Shown here: positions 45,696 through 53,687 of the stretch, in pieces | Numbering within the stretch: the first letter of the stretch is position 1 | How the letters are laid out: the number at the start of each line of letters is the position of its first letter | From: a virus | Virus record (IMG/VR): IMGVR_UViG_3300007515_000008 | Location: 1 to 63,835 of that record | Length of the DNA: 63,835 bases | Strand: one strand, 5' to 3' | The notes under the pieces: model-generated | The model's database searches: none | What the model was told of the DNA's origin: nothing | Seen by the model: the letters and a program-made list of their open reading frames with translations, nothing else | Position numbers and translations under genes: made by a program

Positions 45696-47336
45696 ATGCC
45701 AAGCGAAGATGAGTTGTTGGAAGCAGTTGAAGAGCTTGAGAAAAGAAAGCAATGGGAGATTTGGAAAAATGATCCTGAAGCTTTTATTAATGAATGTTTA
45801 TATATTTATCCTAAAGATGCAGCGCTGGGTAAAATAAAACTTAAGATCAATTCAGCGCAAAAGATTGTTGTCGATGAGTTTAATCGGCAGATGAATAAAT
45901 ATGGTCGTGTTCGAATGATCATATCTAAATACCGCCAAGCTGGGTTCAGTACGATAAGTTCTGCCTTGATATTTCACAGAGCTTTATTCTACCAATCCAC
46001 GAGGGCGGTTATTATATCTTTAGATAAACCCACGACGGAAAGTATTTTTAGTATGTCTAAAACTTTCTACGAGGATTTGCCAAAGGATATACAACCCGAG
46101 TTAAGTGCATCGAATAAAAGGGAAATGAAATTTGTAGACAACGGGTCGATGTACCGTTGTTTTACTGCAGGCGCAGATAACCCCGGAAGAGGGACAACTA
46201 ACACTGCCTTGCTATGTGACGAAACTGCTTTCTTCCAGAGTGCAGAGAAGGTTATGGCTGGACTATTCCAGTCTATTTCACTCTCTCCTGGAACGATAAT
46301 CATTATCAATTCTACGTCTAACGGGGCGCAGGGGGTGTATTATGATCTATGGCATAAAGCAGAACAAAAATTAGGGAATTTTACATCGTTGTTCGTACCT
46401 TGGTATATCCAGGACGAATACAGAATTGCAGTACCAGATGGTATTGTATTAACATCTGAAGAGGAGAAACTTAAAGAAGAGTGGAACCTAGATGATGAAC
46501 AGATTTATTGGAGACGAATAAAAATAGCAGAAACATCTTCTATTTTATTCAAACAGGAATACCCGTTTACCGCACAGGAAAGCTTTATACAATCAGGATC
46601 TAATGTATTTGATGTTGAAGTAATCAACCAGTATATGCCTTCACCACCTGAATCTATAAGAAGATTTAATAAGGAATATGCTAGCTTTGACGAGAATGTC
46701 GAAGGAGAGTTGCAAGTATGGGAACCGCCGAAAAGAGAAAGTAAATATCTCATCGGCGCGGACGTCGCCGGTGGGGTCGGCGGGGATTATTCTGCGGCAG
46801 TTGTGATGGATAGCAATAGAAATATTGTCGCGTTGTACAGAAATAACAGGATTGATCCTGTATTTTTTGGACATGTATTATTTTATTTAGGCAGATGGTA
46901 TAACAATTGTTTACTAGCTCCTGAATCTAATTCTATTGGATTGGCTACGATACAACAGTTACATTCAATGAATTATCCGAATCTATATCAACAGAGAAAA
47001 ACAGCTAATGTTAATTTAGGCCATGATATAAATTCATATGGATTTAAAACTACGGTAAGTACTAAGGTACCTATCATATCTAATTTACAGGCTATGATTA
47101 AGGATTATGATATAAGTATTCCTTCAAGTCTTATTTTAAGTGAATTAAAGAATTATATATTAGTAGGTGAAAACAATAGGATGCAAGCCGCTGCAGGTCA
47201 TCATGATGATACTGTTATGGCTACTGCTATTACTTGTGAAGCTTATAGAACACATGGTAATTCTTTAACAAATAGAAAGTTCTCCTTTGGAGAAATGAAT
47301 CAACATACATATACAGATGATACTAATTGGCTGTAA
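45696..47336 (+). CDS. terL: Terminase large subunit
   Basis: This 546-residue protein has a deviant Walker A at 78-86 (KYRQAGFST; the usual Lys before Ser/Thr is Phe, with Lys78 upstream), Walker B Asp175-Glu176 (TALLCDETAFF), nuclease Asp356 (LIGADVAGG), and Asp504/Asp505 (GHHDDTVMA). It drives ATP-dependent DNA packaging into the procapsid and cuts the concatemer. Its order before the portal gene is standard. Confidence 0.95.
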   Translation: MPSEDELLEAVEELEKRKQWEIWKNDPEAFINECLYIYPKDAALGKIKLKINSAQKIVVDEFNRQMNKYGRVRMIISKYRQAGFSTISSALIFHRALFYQSTRAVIISLDKPTTESIFSMSKTFYEDLPKDIQPELSASNKREMKFVDNGSMYRCFTAGADNPGRGTTNTALLCDETAFFQSAEKVMAGLFQSISLSPGTIIIINSTSNGAQGVYYDLWHKAEQKLGNFTSLFVPWYIQDEYRIAVPDGIVLTSEEEKLKEEWNLDDEQIYWRRIKIAETSSILFKQEYPFTAQESFIQSGSNVFDVEVINQYMPSPPESIRRFNKEYASFDENVEGELQVWEPPKRESKYLIGADVAGGVGGDYSAAVVMDSNRNIVALYRNNRIDPVFFGHVLFYLGRWYNNCLLAPESNSIGLATIQQLHSMNYPNLYQQRKTANVNLGHDINSYGFKTTVSTKVPIISNLQAMIKDYDISIPSSLILSELKNYILVGENNRMQAAAGHHDDTVMATAITCEAYRTHGNSLTNRKFSFGEMNQHTYTDDTNWL

Positions 47337-47350
47337 CTGAGAGAGGGAGT

Positions 47351-49522
47351 ATGGAAATAAAAAAAGTAACTGATGAAGAACTGATTGCTCAGATTGATTC
47401 AAAAGTTCGTAATAGTATTGGAGGTCTGACGGGCGCTGGTGATTTGTCCGCTAGAAGAGAGAATGCTACGTATGAATTTAATATGTCGCCGTTGGGTGAT
47501 TTAAAACCTCAAGGAGTCAGTAAGATAGTATCTTCTGACACGACTGAAATCATTGAGAGTTATACCGCTCTTACTACTAAGTTATTACTTGACAACAATA
47601 AACTAGCAAACTTCGTACCTAGAAGTACTAAACCACGTGATATTCATCAAGCTAAAGTAGCTTCGGATGTAGTTAATTATTGTATCTTTAATAAGAATGA
47701 TGGTTGGAAGACAATAAACACTTGGGTTAAATCTGCTTATTTATACGGCAATGGAACACTAAGTTGGTCTTGGGTAGAAGACTCTGAATATGAAATGGAA
47801 GAGTACGATCAAATTCCTGAAACAGTATTAGATGAATTACTTGCTGATCCGTTAGTAGAGATTGTAGGTGATTTAGAAGTTGCAGAGAATTATGATCCTA
47901 ACCAACAAGAGCAAGTATATCAGAACGTAAGGCTTCGTAGGACAATTGATAAATCAAAAGTAGTTATTGAAGCTATTCCACCTGAGGCATTTCTAATTAA
48001 TAAAGATGCTAAGGGAATTCAAGACGCCACGTTTGTAGCTAAAGTTGTAGAACTTAGTTATTCAGAGATTCGTCAAATGTTCCCTGACTTCCATAAAGAT
48101 TTGTCAGAGATAGGTGAGAATTCTGAAGTTGGTCGAGGTATGTCTTGGTCGCAAGAAATATCATCTAGGAAGTCTTCTGCCGGAATAGACAATTGGTTAG
48201 CTAACGAGACTTTAGATGATTCTGACGAAGCTAATACTATAATAGAAGTCATAGAATGTTGGATTAGATCTGACAGAGATGGTGATGGTGTAGCAGAATT
48301 AAAACATGTAATTAAAGCTGGTGAAGATATTCTACAAGAAGATGATGTATCTTATATTCCTGTAGCTGATTTAAATCCAGTAGAGATTCCTCATGAGTAT
48401 CATGGTTTATCTTTAGCTGATATGGTTCGTCCTCAAATGCAGGCAACTACAGCTATATTAAGAGGTTTTGTAGAAAATGTATACTTTGGAAATTATGGCA
48501 GAACACTTGCTGATCCAAATGTAGTAGACTTTTCAGCATTACAAAATCCAGTACCTAAACAAGTTATTGCTACTAATGGTCCTGCTGTTAATTCAGTTCA
48601 ACAAATAGGACCTGAGCCTATATCTTCTGGAACACAAGGCATGTTAGAATATCTACAGTTGCAGAAAGAACAATCAACAGGTTTAACTAAAGCCGCTATG
48701 GGATTAAATGATGCTTTATATGTATCAGGAAACTCAGAAGCAAAATTAGCACAAACACAAAATGCTGCTCAAATACGTATTGAGCATATAGCAAGAAGAT
48801 TTATGGAAACTGGATTTAAAGATCTATGCCGTGGATTATTAAAAGAAATGAAGCAGAATATTAAAGAAGATATGATGTATAAGACTGATAAAGGTTATGC
48901 CTCAATATCTCCTGCAGATCTGCAAATGATTCCTTCTAATTTAGACTTAGATATTCAAGCTAATTTAGGGGAGAACTCCAATCTTAATATGCAGCATAAG
49001 TTACAGCAAATAGGTGAATTGATTCCTTTAATGGCTCAAGATCCTACTGCTAGAAAGTATATATCTAAAGATGCTGCTTTTAATTTAGGTGTTAAGATGG
49101 TTAATTCTATGGGATTAGATCCACTTGATTACTTCGTAGATCCAGATGATCCACAAGTAATGAAGGAAATAGAAGCAAGAGAACAAGAAAGAAAACAGCA
49201 AGAACAGCAACAAGCCCAAGCTGTGCAAGATCAAAATGCTGCTAATACTAGTCTTATTAAAGCTGAAATAGATAATAAGAAGATAGATAATAAACGTCAA
49301 TTACTTGAAGCGGAAGATGAAAGTAATAGAAACTGGGCTGAGATTAAAATTAAAGCTGAGGGAACTGAAGGTGCTTCATTGCCTACAAAAATCCCTGTAA
49401 ATTTCCAAGGTCTATATCAAGACACAGAGGAGAGTGAGAAACAAGCTGCACTGCAGCAACAACAGCAACAACAACAAATGCAGCAAATGCAGCAAATGCA
49501 AGGAGGAATGCAAAATGGGTGA
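47351..49522 (+). CDS. Portal protein (P22-size)
   Basis: ATG at 47351 follows GAGAGGGAGT, giving 723 residues; an upstream TTG is less likely. It contains portal-type helices (MQATTAILRGFVENVYFGNY; AQTQNAAQIRIEHIARRFME) and a Gln-rich C-terminal end (QQQMQQMQQMQGG) like the barrel region of P22-type portals. At 723 residues it equals P22 gp1 and exceeds T7 gp8. It forms the dodecameric DNA gate of the head. The next start lies inside its last codons. Confidence 0.9.
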   Translation: MEIKKVTDEELIAQIDSKVRNSIGGLTGAGDLSARRENATYEFNMSPLGDLKPQGVSKIVSSDTTEIIESYTALTTKLLLDNNKLANFVPRSTKPRDIHQAKVASDVVNYCIFNKNDGWKTINTWVKSAYLYGNGTLSWSWVEDSEYEMEEYDQIPETVLDELLADPLVEIVGDLEVAENYDPNQQEQVYQNVRLRRTIDKSKVVIEAIPPEAFLINKDAKGIQDATFVAKVVELSYSEIRQMFPDFHKDLSEIGENSEVGRGMSWSQEISSRKSSAGIDNWLANETLDDSDEANTIIEVIECWIRSDRDGDGVAELKHVIKAGEDILQEDDVSYIPVADLNPVEIPHEYHGLSLADMVRPQMQATTAILRGFVENVYFGNYGRTLADPNVVDFSALQNPVPKQVIATNGPAVNSVQQIGPEPISSGTQGMLEYLQLQKEQSTGLTKAAMGLNDALYVSGNSEAKLAQTQNAAQIRIEHIARRFMETGFKDLCRGLLKEMKQNIKEDMMYKTDKGYASISPADLQMIPSNLDLDIQANLGENSNLNMQHKLQQIGELIPLMAQDPTARKYISKDAAFNLGVKMVNSMGLDPLDYFVDPDDPQVMKEIEAREQERKQQEQQQAQAVQDQNAANTSLIKAEIDNKKIDNKRQLLEAEDESNRNWAEIKIKAEGTEGASLPTKIPVNFQGLYQDTEESEKQAALQQQQQQQQMQQMQQMQGGMQNG

Positions 49523-49748
49523 GATATGGTTTTATGATCATTCTGCTTTAACTTATATTAAACCATCAGCTTTTACAGTTGATGCTAATAATAGGTTAAC
49601 TGGCAATGTTACTAAAATGGATGGAACAACAAATGTTGCGGTAGCAGCAGGAGATTTATTAGTTTCTTTTGATAACATGGATGGAGTGACTGGTACTACT
49701 ACAGTAGCAGGTGCATTAGTTCACACTACATTAGTTTCAAAAGCATAA
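49515..49748 (+). CDS. Small beta-rich structural protein
   Basis: ATG at 49515 overlaps the portal stop; AGGAGG lies nearby upstream. The 77 residues are strand-rich with many Thr and Val (GNVTKMDGTTNVAVAAGDLL; GTTTVAGALVHTTLVSKA). It may be a head decoration or connector component. No family recognised. Confidence 0.5.
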   Translation: MGEIWFYDHSALTYIKPSAFTVDANNRLTGNVTKMDGTTNVAVAAGDLLVSFDNMDGVTGTTTVAGALVHTTLVSKA

Positions 49749-49768
49749 TCATGGGAGATTGATGAGAG

Positions 49769-50089
49769 ATGAGTGATTATAAAAGACATAAAGAACACGT
49801 GTCTGTAGGTGGTAAACCTAAAAAGGTCACACCTTATGATGATAGTCAACGTGTTCTACAAAAAGGATGGCAATGTGAAGAACTAAAAGACACAATGACA
49901 TTTGTATATGAAGACTTAATGAATGATTTATTTAAAGCTTGGATTACAACTAAACATCATGAAACTCAAGCTCGTGAATTTATTTATCATCAAGTAGTTT
50001 CATTAGGAGCTGTTCAATCTAATATTGAAAGAGCAGTTACTGCTAAAAACAACAAAACCAAAGAGATGGAAGGAGATGTAGATGGTTAG
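49769..50089 (+). CDS. Hypothetical protein in the head module
   Basis: This 106-residue protein has a polar basic N-terminus (YKRHKEHVSVGGKPKKVTPY) followed by helices (LKDTMTFVYEDLMNDLFKAW; TQAREFIYHQVVSLGAVQSN). It lies between the portal and scaffold genes, so a head-assembly role is inferred from place. The stop overlaps the next start by eight bases. Confidence 0.5.
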   Translation: MSDYKRHKEHVSVGGKPKKVTPYDDSQRVLQKGWQCEELKDTMTFVYEDLMNDLFKAWITTKHHETQAREFIYHQVVSLGAVQSNIERAVTAKNNKTKEMEGDVDG

Positions 50090-50285
50090 TTTAGAACAGA
50101 TAGAAAAAGCTATTGATCAAATAGAACATATGATTGGAGTTATGATTAGTGATATTGCGCTTGGCGCGTCATACACTAGAGTTAATGCAACAGCTTGTTT
50201 AGATTTAATAAATTTAAAAAAAGAGTTGTTAATACGAAAGACCGCACTAGAGCCTAAAGTGGTAAAATCAAAGGCAAAGAAATAG
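50082..50285 (+). CDS. Small helical protein in the head module
   Basis: This 67-residue protein has AAGGAG ahead of its ATG. Helical throughout (SLEQIEKAIDQIEHMIGVMI; ATACLDLINLKKELLIRKTA) with a Lys-rich end. No family recognised. Confidence 0.5.
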   Translation: MVSLEQIEKAIDQIEHMIGVMISDIALGASYTRVNATACLDLINLKKELLIRKTALEPKVVKSKAKK

Positions 50286-50286
50286 A

Positions 50287-50338
50287 GGTTCTTGAAGAAC
50301 CCTGATGAGAGATGATATGAGAGTTGTTCAAGACTCTC
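50287..50338 (+). promoter_or_regulatory. Two hairpins upstream of the scaffold gene
   Basis: GGTTCT/AGAACC (50287-50301, loop TGA) and GAGAGT/ACTCTC (50319-50338) lie in the 75-base gap before the scaffold. There is no T-run, so they are more likely RNA-stability or processing elements than terminators. The first has the stem and three-base loop size of N4 hairpin promoters. Confidence 0.45.
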
Positions 50339-50360
50339 TTAAACTATAGGAGACTTATTT

Positions 50361-51497
50361 ATGAGTGAAAATTCTACCCAAACGGATGATGCAAACACGA
50401 ATGAATCTGACTTTGACAACGCGATGGATGATGCGATTGATACTTTATTAGATAGAGCAGTAGAAAGAGGTACTTTATCTGCTATTCCTGAAAATGAAGA
50501 GGAAGTTGAATCTACCCAAAACGAAGACGAAGTCACAGAAGAACTTGAAAGCGAAGAGGAAGACCACGCTGAAGAGGACGCTGACGATGTTGATGATGAT
50601 GAAACTGAGACCGCTACCGATGAAGAGGAATCTGAGGACGATGAAGAATCTACCCAAGATGATGAATCTGAAGAAATAGAGGAAGGTGAACTTGATATGG
50701 AGTTTCTTGTACCGGTTAAAATAGACGGACAGGAATCTGAAGTAACTATTGAAGAGTTGATCAAAGGTTATCAGACTAATCAGAGCCAGACTAAAAAAGG
50801 TCAAGAACTGGCGGAACAAGCTAAACAGTTAGAGGTTGAGAAAGAGAAATCACAAATTTATCAAAAGATAAGTGATGATTTACTTAAACAACAAGATGAT
50901 CGCGACTTAACTTTATTGAAAAATAAAAAAGCTGTTATGGACAAAATGGCTAAAGATGGTTTTGTTGAGGGTGTTGATGATGATTTAGCAACACTACAAT
51001 ACAAATATAGATCTTTAGAAGATGAATATAACAAACGTAAAGAAGAGCGCAGTAAAATTACGGATCAAATGATTGAGACTCAAGAAGAAGAGTTTCGTGA
51101 AACAATGAAGAAGAATGTTGAAATTTTCCAGAAGGAAATTAAAACATTAATTCCTGATTGGTCTGAAAATATAGCGAAAGATAACTATGCATTTGCAGTT
51201 GGAGAAGGGATTCCTGAGGAATTTGTTTCTACAATTACATCTCCTGTTATTGCTAAATTTATAGATGATTATCGTAGATTAAAAACATCTGCTTCTAAAG
51301 GTGCTAAGAAAAGAAAGAAGGCACCGATTAAGACAGTATCAGCTAAAAAGCCTGTTTCAAAACAAAATAAATTAAAGAGTAAGAGTGTTGATGCTCGTAA
51401 GAGACTTCAGAAAGGTAAAGGAACTGATAAAGATCTAAAAATCCTTAATGATGATATTTATGAAAGTATATTTGACAATTCAGAACTCTTTAATTAG
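50361..51497 (+). CDS. Scaffolding protein
   Basis: This 378-residue protein is very acidic over residues 40-110 (EEVESTQNEDEVTEELESEE), has a long coiled coil in the middle (ELAEQAKQLEVEKEKSQIYQ; YRSLEDEYNKRKEERSKITD), and a Lys-rich C-terminus (GAKKRKKAPIKTVSAKKPVS) that could contact the capsid. Such charge distribution and its place directly before the capsid gene are typical of podophage scaffolds. It would guide procapsid assembly and then leave. Confidence 0.8.
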   Translation: MSENSTQTDDANTNESDFDNAMDDAIDTLLDRAVERGTLSAIPENEEEVESTQNEDEVTEELESEEEDHAEEDADDVDDDETETATDEEESEDDEESTQDDESEEIEEGELDMEFLVPVKIDGQESEVTIEELIKGYQTNQSQTKKGQELAEQAKQLEVEKEKSQIYQKISDDLLKQQDDRDLTLLKNKKAVMDKMAKDGFVEGVDDDLATLQYKYRSLEDEYNKRKEERSKITDQMIETQEEEFRETMKKNVEIFQKEIKTLIPDWSENIAKDNYAFAVGEGIPEEFVSTITSPVIAKFIDDYRRLKTSASKGAKKRKKAPIKTVSAKKPVSKQNKLKSKSVDARKRLQKGKGTDKDLKILNDDIYESIFDNSELFN

Positions 51498-51514
51498 TCA
51501 AATAGGAGAATATT

Positions 51515-52513
51515 TTGGCAACAACGTTTACAACAGCAACGAACGCGGCTAGTAACCGCGAGGATCTTGCGAACTTTATTTCTAATATTGTTCGTGATGA
51601 TACGCCGTTTATGTCGTCTTGTGGTAGAACAAAAGCTACAGCAATTTTACATGAATGGTCAACCGACGAGTTGCAACCACCAGGCGCTAATAATAACGCT
51701 GAAGGTGCGGCCTTCCCAGGCACACCATCTGCTGGTCCGGTTGTAGTCCGTCTAAATAACAAGACGCAAATCTTTACCAAGTCAATCGAAGTTTCAGGTA
51801 CTATGGAAAATGTATCTAAAGCAGGTCGTAAGTCTGAATTTAAATATCAGTCTGAAAAACGTGGTAAAGAATTAATGCGTGATATCGAGTATGCTTTAAC
51901 GACCAGTAAGGGAATTAAATCATCTTCTGGTAACCGTATCATGGGTGGATACCAATCTTGGGTGCCGGCAGGTAATACTGTTAATGCCTCAGGTGGTGCA
52001 ATCACTGATGGTGCTGGTGACGGTTCTAACGTTCCTGCATCTGCAGGTTCTGCAGCCGCTTTTACACTTTCACAAGTAGATGCTACAATGCAAGCTTGTT
52101 GGGAGAATGGTGGAAGACCAACTACTCTTATGATGTCACCACGCATTAAGCGTAGTTTCTCAACAGCAGCTCAAGGCCAAGTCCAATATGGAAACGTCCG
52201 TCGTAATATCGACGACGATGGTAAGCTTCGTCAATCAGTAGAAATTTATGAAACTGATTTTGGCGCTGTTAAAGTAGTTCCTAATTATATTATGGGACAT
52301 ACTGGTTCAGGTGCCGGCGCAGCAAATGCTGCAGCTGATGATAATATCTTAGTATATGATTCAGCTATGTTTAAGATGGCTACACTTCGTCCGTTACATC
52401 ACAGAGATATCTCTGAAGATGGTGATAGATTACGTGCGTTAATGGTACATGAAACTACTCTTGAGTGCTTGAATCCAAGTGCTTCAGGTTTAGTTGATAA
52501 CCTTAGTGGCTAG
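51515..52513 (+). CDS. Major capsid protein (SU10/HK97-fold type)
   Basis: The gene starts at TTG (51515) after AGGAGAATATT; there is no nearby ATG. The 332-residue protein shows SU10-type capsid features: ANFISNIVRDDTPFMSSCGR, NKTQIFTKSIEVSGTMENVS, KRGKELMRDIEYALTTSKG and a C-terminal DFGAVKVVPNYIMG followed by LRPLHHRDISEDGDRLRALM. It forms the icosahedral shell. A strong terminator follows directly, as behind many capsid genes. Confidence 0.92.
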   Translation: MATTFTTATNAASNREDLANFISNIVRDDTPFMSSCGRTKATAILHEWSTDELQPPGANNNAEGAAFPGTPSAGPVVVRLNNKTQIFTKSIEVSGTMENVSKAGRKSEFKYQSEKRGKELMRDIEYALTTSKGIKSSSGNRIMGGYQSWVPAGNTVNASGGAITDGAGDGSNVPASAGSAAAFTLSQVDATMQACWENGGRPTTLMMSPRIKRSFSTAAQGQVQYGNVRRNIDDDGKLRQSVEIYETDFGAVKVVPNYIMGHTGSGAGAANAAADDNILVYDSAMFKMATLRPLHHRDISEDGDRLRALMVHETTLECLNPSASGLVDNLSG

Positions 52514-52524
52514 TAATTAGTCCG

Positions 52525-52554
52525 TAACCCCGGGTTCAAACTCGGGGTTATTTT
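52525..52554 (+). terminator. Intrinsic terminator after the capsid gene
   Basis: TAACCCCG (52525-52532) pairs with CGGGGTTA (52543-52550), with three further pairs inside, for an 11-base-pair stem with loop TCAA and a following TTTT. Its place just behind the capsid gene is like the late terminator of T7. It would raise capsid transcripts relative to downstream tail genes. Confidence 0.85.
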
Positions 52555-52572
52555 AACATAAGGAATATTAAT

Positions 52573-52875
52573 ATGAGTGCGATAAAAGCTGGAGTTAAAG
52601 AAGGTAGAGGAGTGGCAACTCAAGAGATTTCTGATTATTTAGATTATGCTAAAGATATGAGAAATGTAACACAGAATTTTGATAAAACTACTATGAGAAG
52701 TTTTGCTATAATACCAGATATTGTAGCTATTGATATATATACAAAATATGGTATAGATGTACATGCAGATGATTTTATAAAACATCCTGCTACTGTTAAT
52801 AAACTCAAGCGAATAATAAAACAAGAATATCCGAAGCTACTAACAGGTGGCATTTCAAACAGATTTAAAATTTAG
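52573..52875 (+). CDS. Hypothetical protein
   Basis: This 100-residue protein is preceded by AAGGAATATT. It is helical and polar (ISDYLDYAKDMRNVTQNFDK) with a basic C-terminus (NKLKRIIKQEYPKLLTGG). It lies between capsid and adaptor, so a head-completion role is possible. Confidence 0.5.
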   Translation: MSAIKAGVKEGRGVATQEISDYLDYAKDMRNVTQNFDKTTMRSFAIIPDIVAIDIYTKYGIDVHADDFIKHPATVNKLKRIIKQEYPKLLTGGISNRFKI

Positions 52876-52884
52876 GAGATTTAG

Positions 52885-53679
52885 ATGGCTACTATTAAAG
52901 ACCAAGTTACTTTACGAACAGGAGTAGCTGACTGGCTAAACAGGTCAGATCTAACTGATTCTCAAATAGATGATTTTATTACTATAGGCGAAGCAAGACT
53001 TTATGAAGATCTTAGAGTCCCGCCTTTAGAAGTTGTTCAATCATTTTCAGTAACATCTTCAAATTCTAGTATTATAATTCCTGCTGGACTTATTGAAATT
53101 ATAGAATTAAAATTAGATGAAACTGATAAAGATGATGATATTGTATTAAGTAGAATTGATTCAAAAACATTTAGTAATCAAAAGGTAGCTCATGCTTATA
53201 CAAGACAAGCAGGTAATTTTCTCTTAACTGATAAAAATGGAGAACAAGAAGCTGCGGGAACTTTTGTAATGACTTATTACAAAGCTGAAGATCCAATAGG
53301 AACTTATGCTACAGCAACTACAGCATCAACTGCGATTGTAGCTGGTAAATATTATAAGATTGCTAGTGCAGGAAATACAAGTTTTACAGGAATCGGAGCT
53401 GCTAATAATAATGTAGGCACTATTTTTCTAGCAACAGGTGCTGGTTCAGGTACTGGTACAGCTTACATAGAAGTTATACCTTGGATTTTAGGAACAGAAT
53501 TTGAAACTATACTTTATGCTTCATGTACAGTAGGTGCAACATTCCTAGGTGATGTGGAGATGGAACAAAAGTTTAATGATTTAACACAAAGAAAAGTTTT
53601 AGCATTGAATCAAAAAGAAGTTAGGGCTAGTATGAAAGGCTCTTCTTTTGCTGCTAGATTTGATTCACCATTATTGTAG
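52885..53679 (+). CDS. Head-tail adaptor (gp4/gp11-type) with inserted beta domain
   Basis: This 264-residue protein begins TLRTGVADWLNRSDLTDSQI, DDFITIGEARLYEDLRVPPL, a signature of podophage adaptor proteins that attach to the portal. Near residues 145-190 an extra domain is inserted (KYYKIASAGNTSFTGIGAAN, then VGTIFLATGAGSGTGTAY), a Gly/Thr-rich beta module found in assorted phage virion proteins. The C-terminal helix resumes (WILGTEFETILYASCTVGAT; DLTQRKVLALNQKEVRASM). Confidence 0.75.
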   Translation: MATIKDQVTLRTGVADWLNRSDLTDSQIDDFITIGEARLYEDLRVPPLEVVQSFSVTSSNSSIIIPAGLIEIIELKLDETDKDDDIVLSRIDSKTFSNQKVAHAYTRQAGNFLLTDKNGEQEAAGTFVMTYYKAEDPIGTYATATTASTAIVAGKYYKIASAGNTSFTGIGAANNNVGTIFLATGAGSGTGTAYIEVIPWILGTEFETILYASCTVGATFLGDVEMEQKFNDLTQRKVLALNQKEVRASMKGSSFAARFDSPLL

Positions 53680-53687
53680 GAGATATT

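Noticed and set aside
50339-50764. Ser-rich open frame on the minus strand
   Set aside because: Antisense of the acidic scaffold N-terminus; same artefact.
52531-52550. GGTTCAAA resembling a tRNA T-arm
   Set aside because: The closing G-C pair of a T-arm is missing and no other tRNA arms are present; it is the loop side of the capsid terminator.
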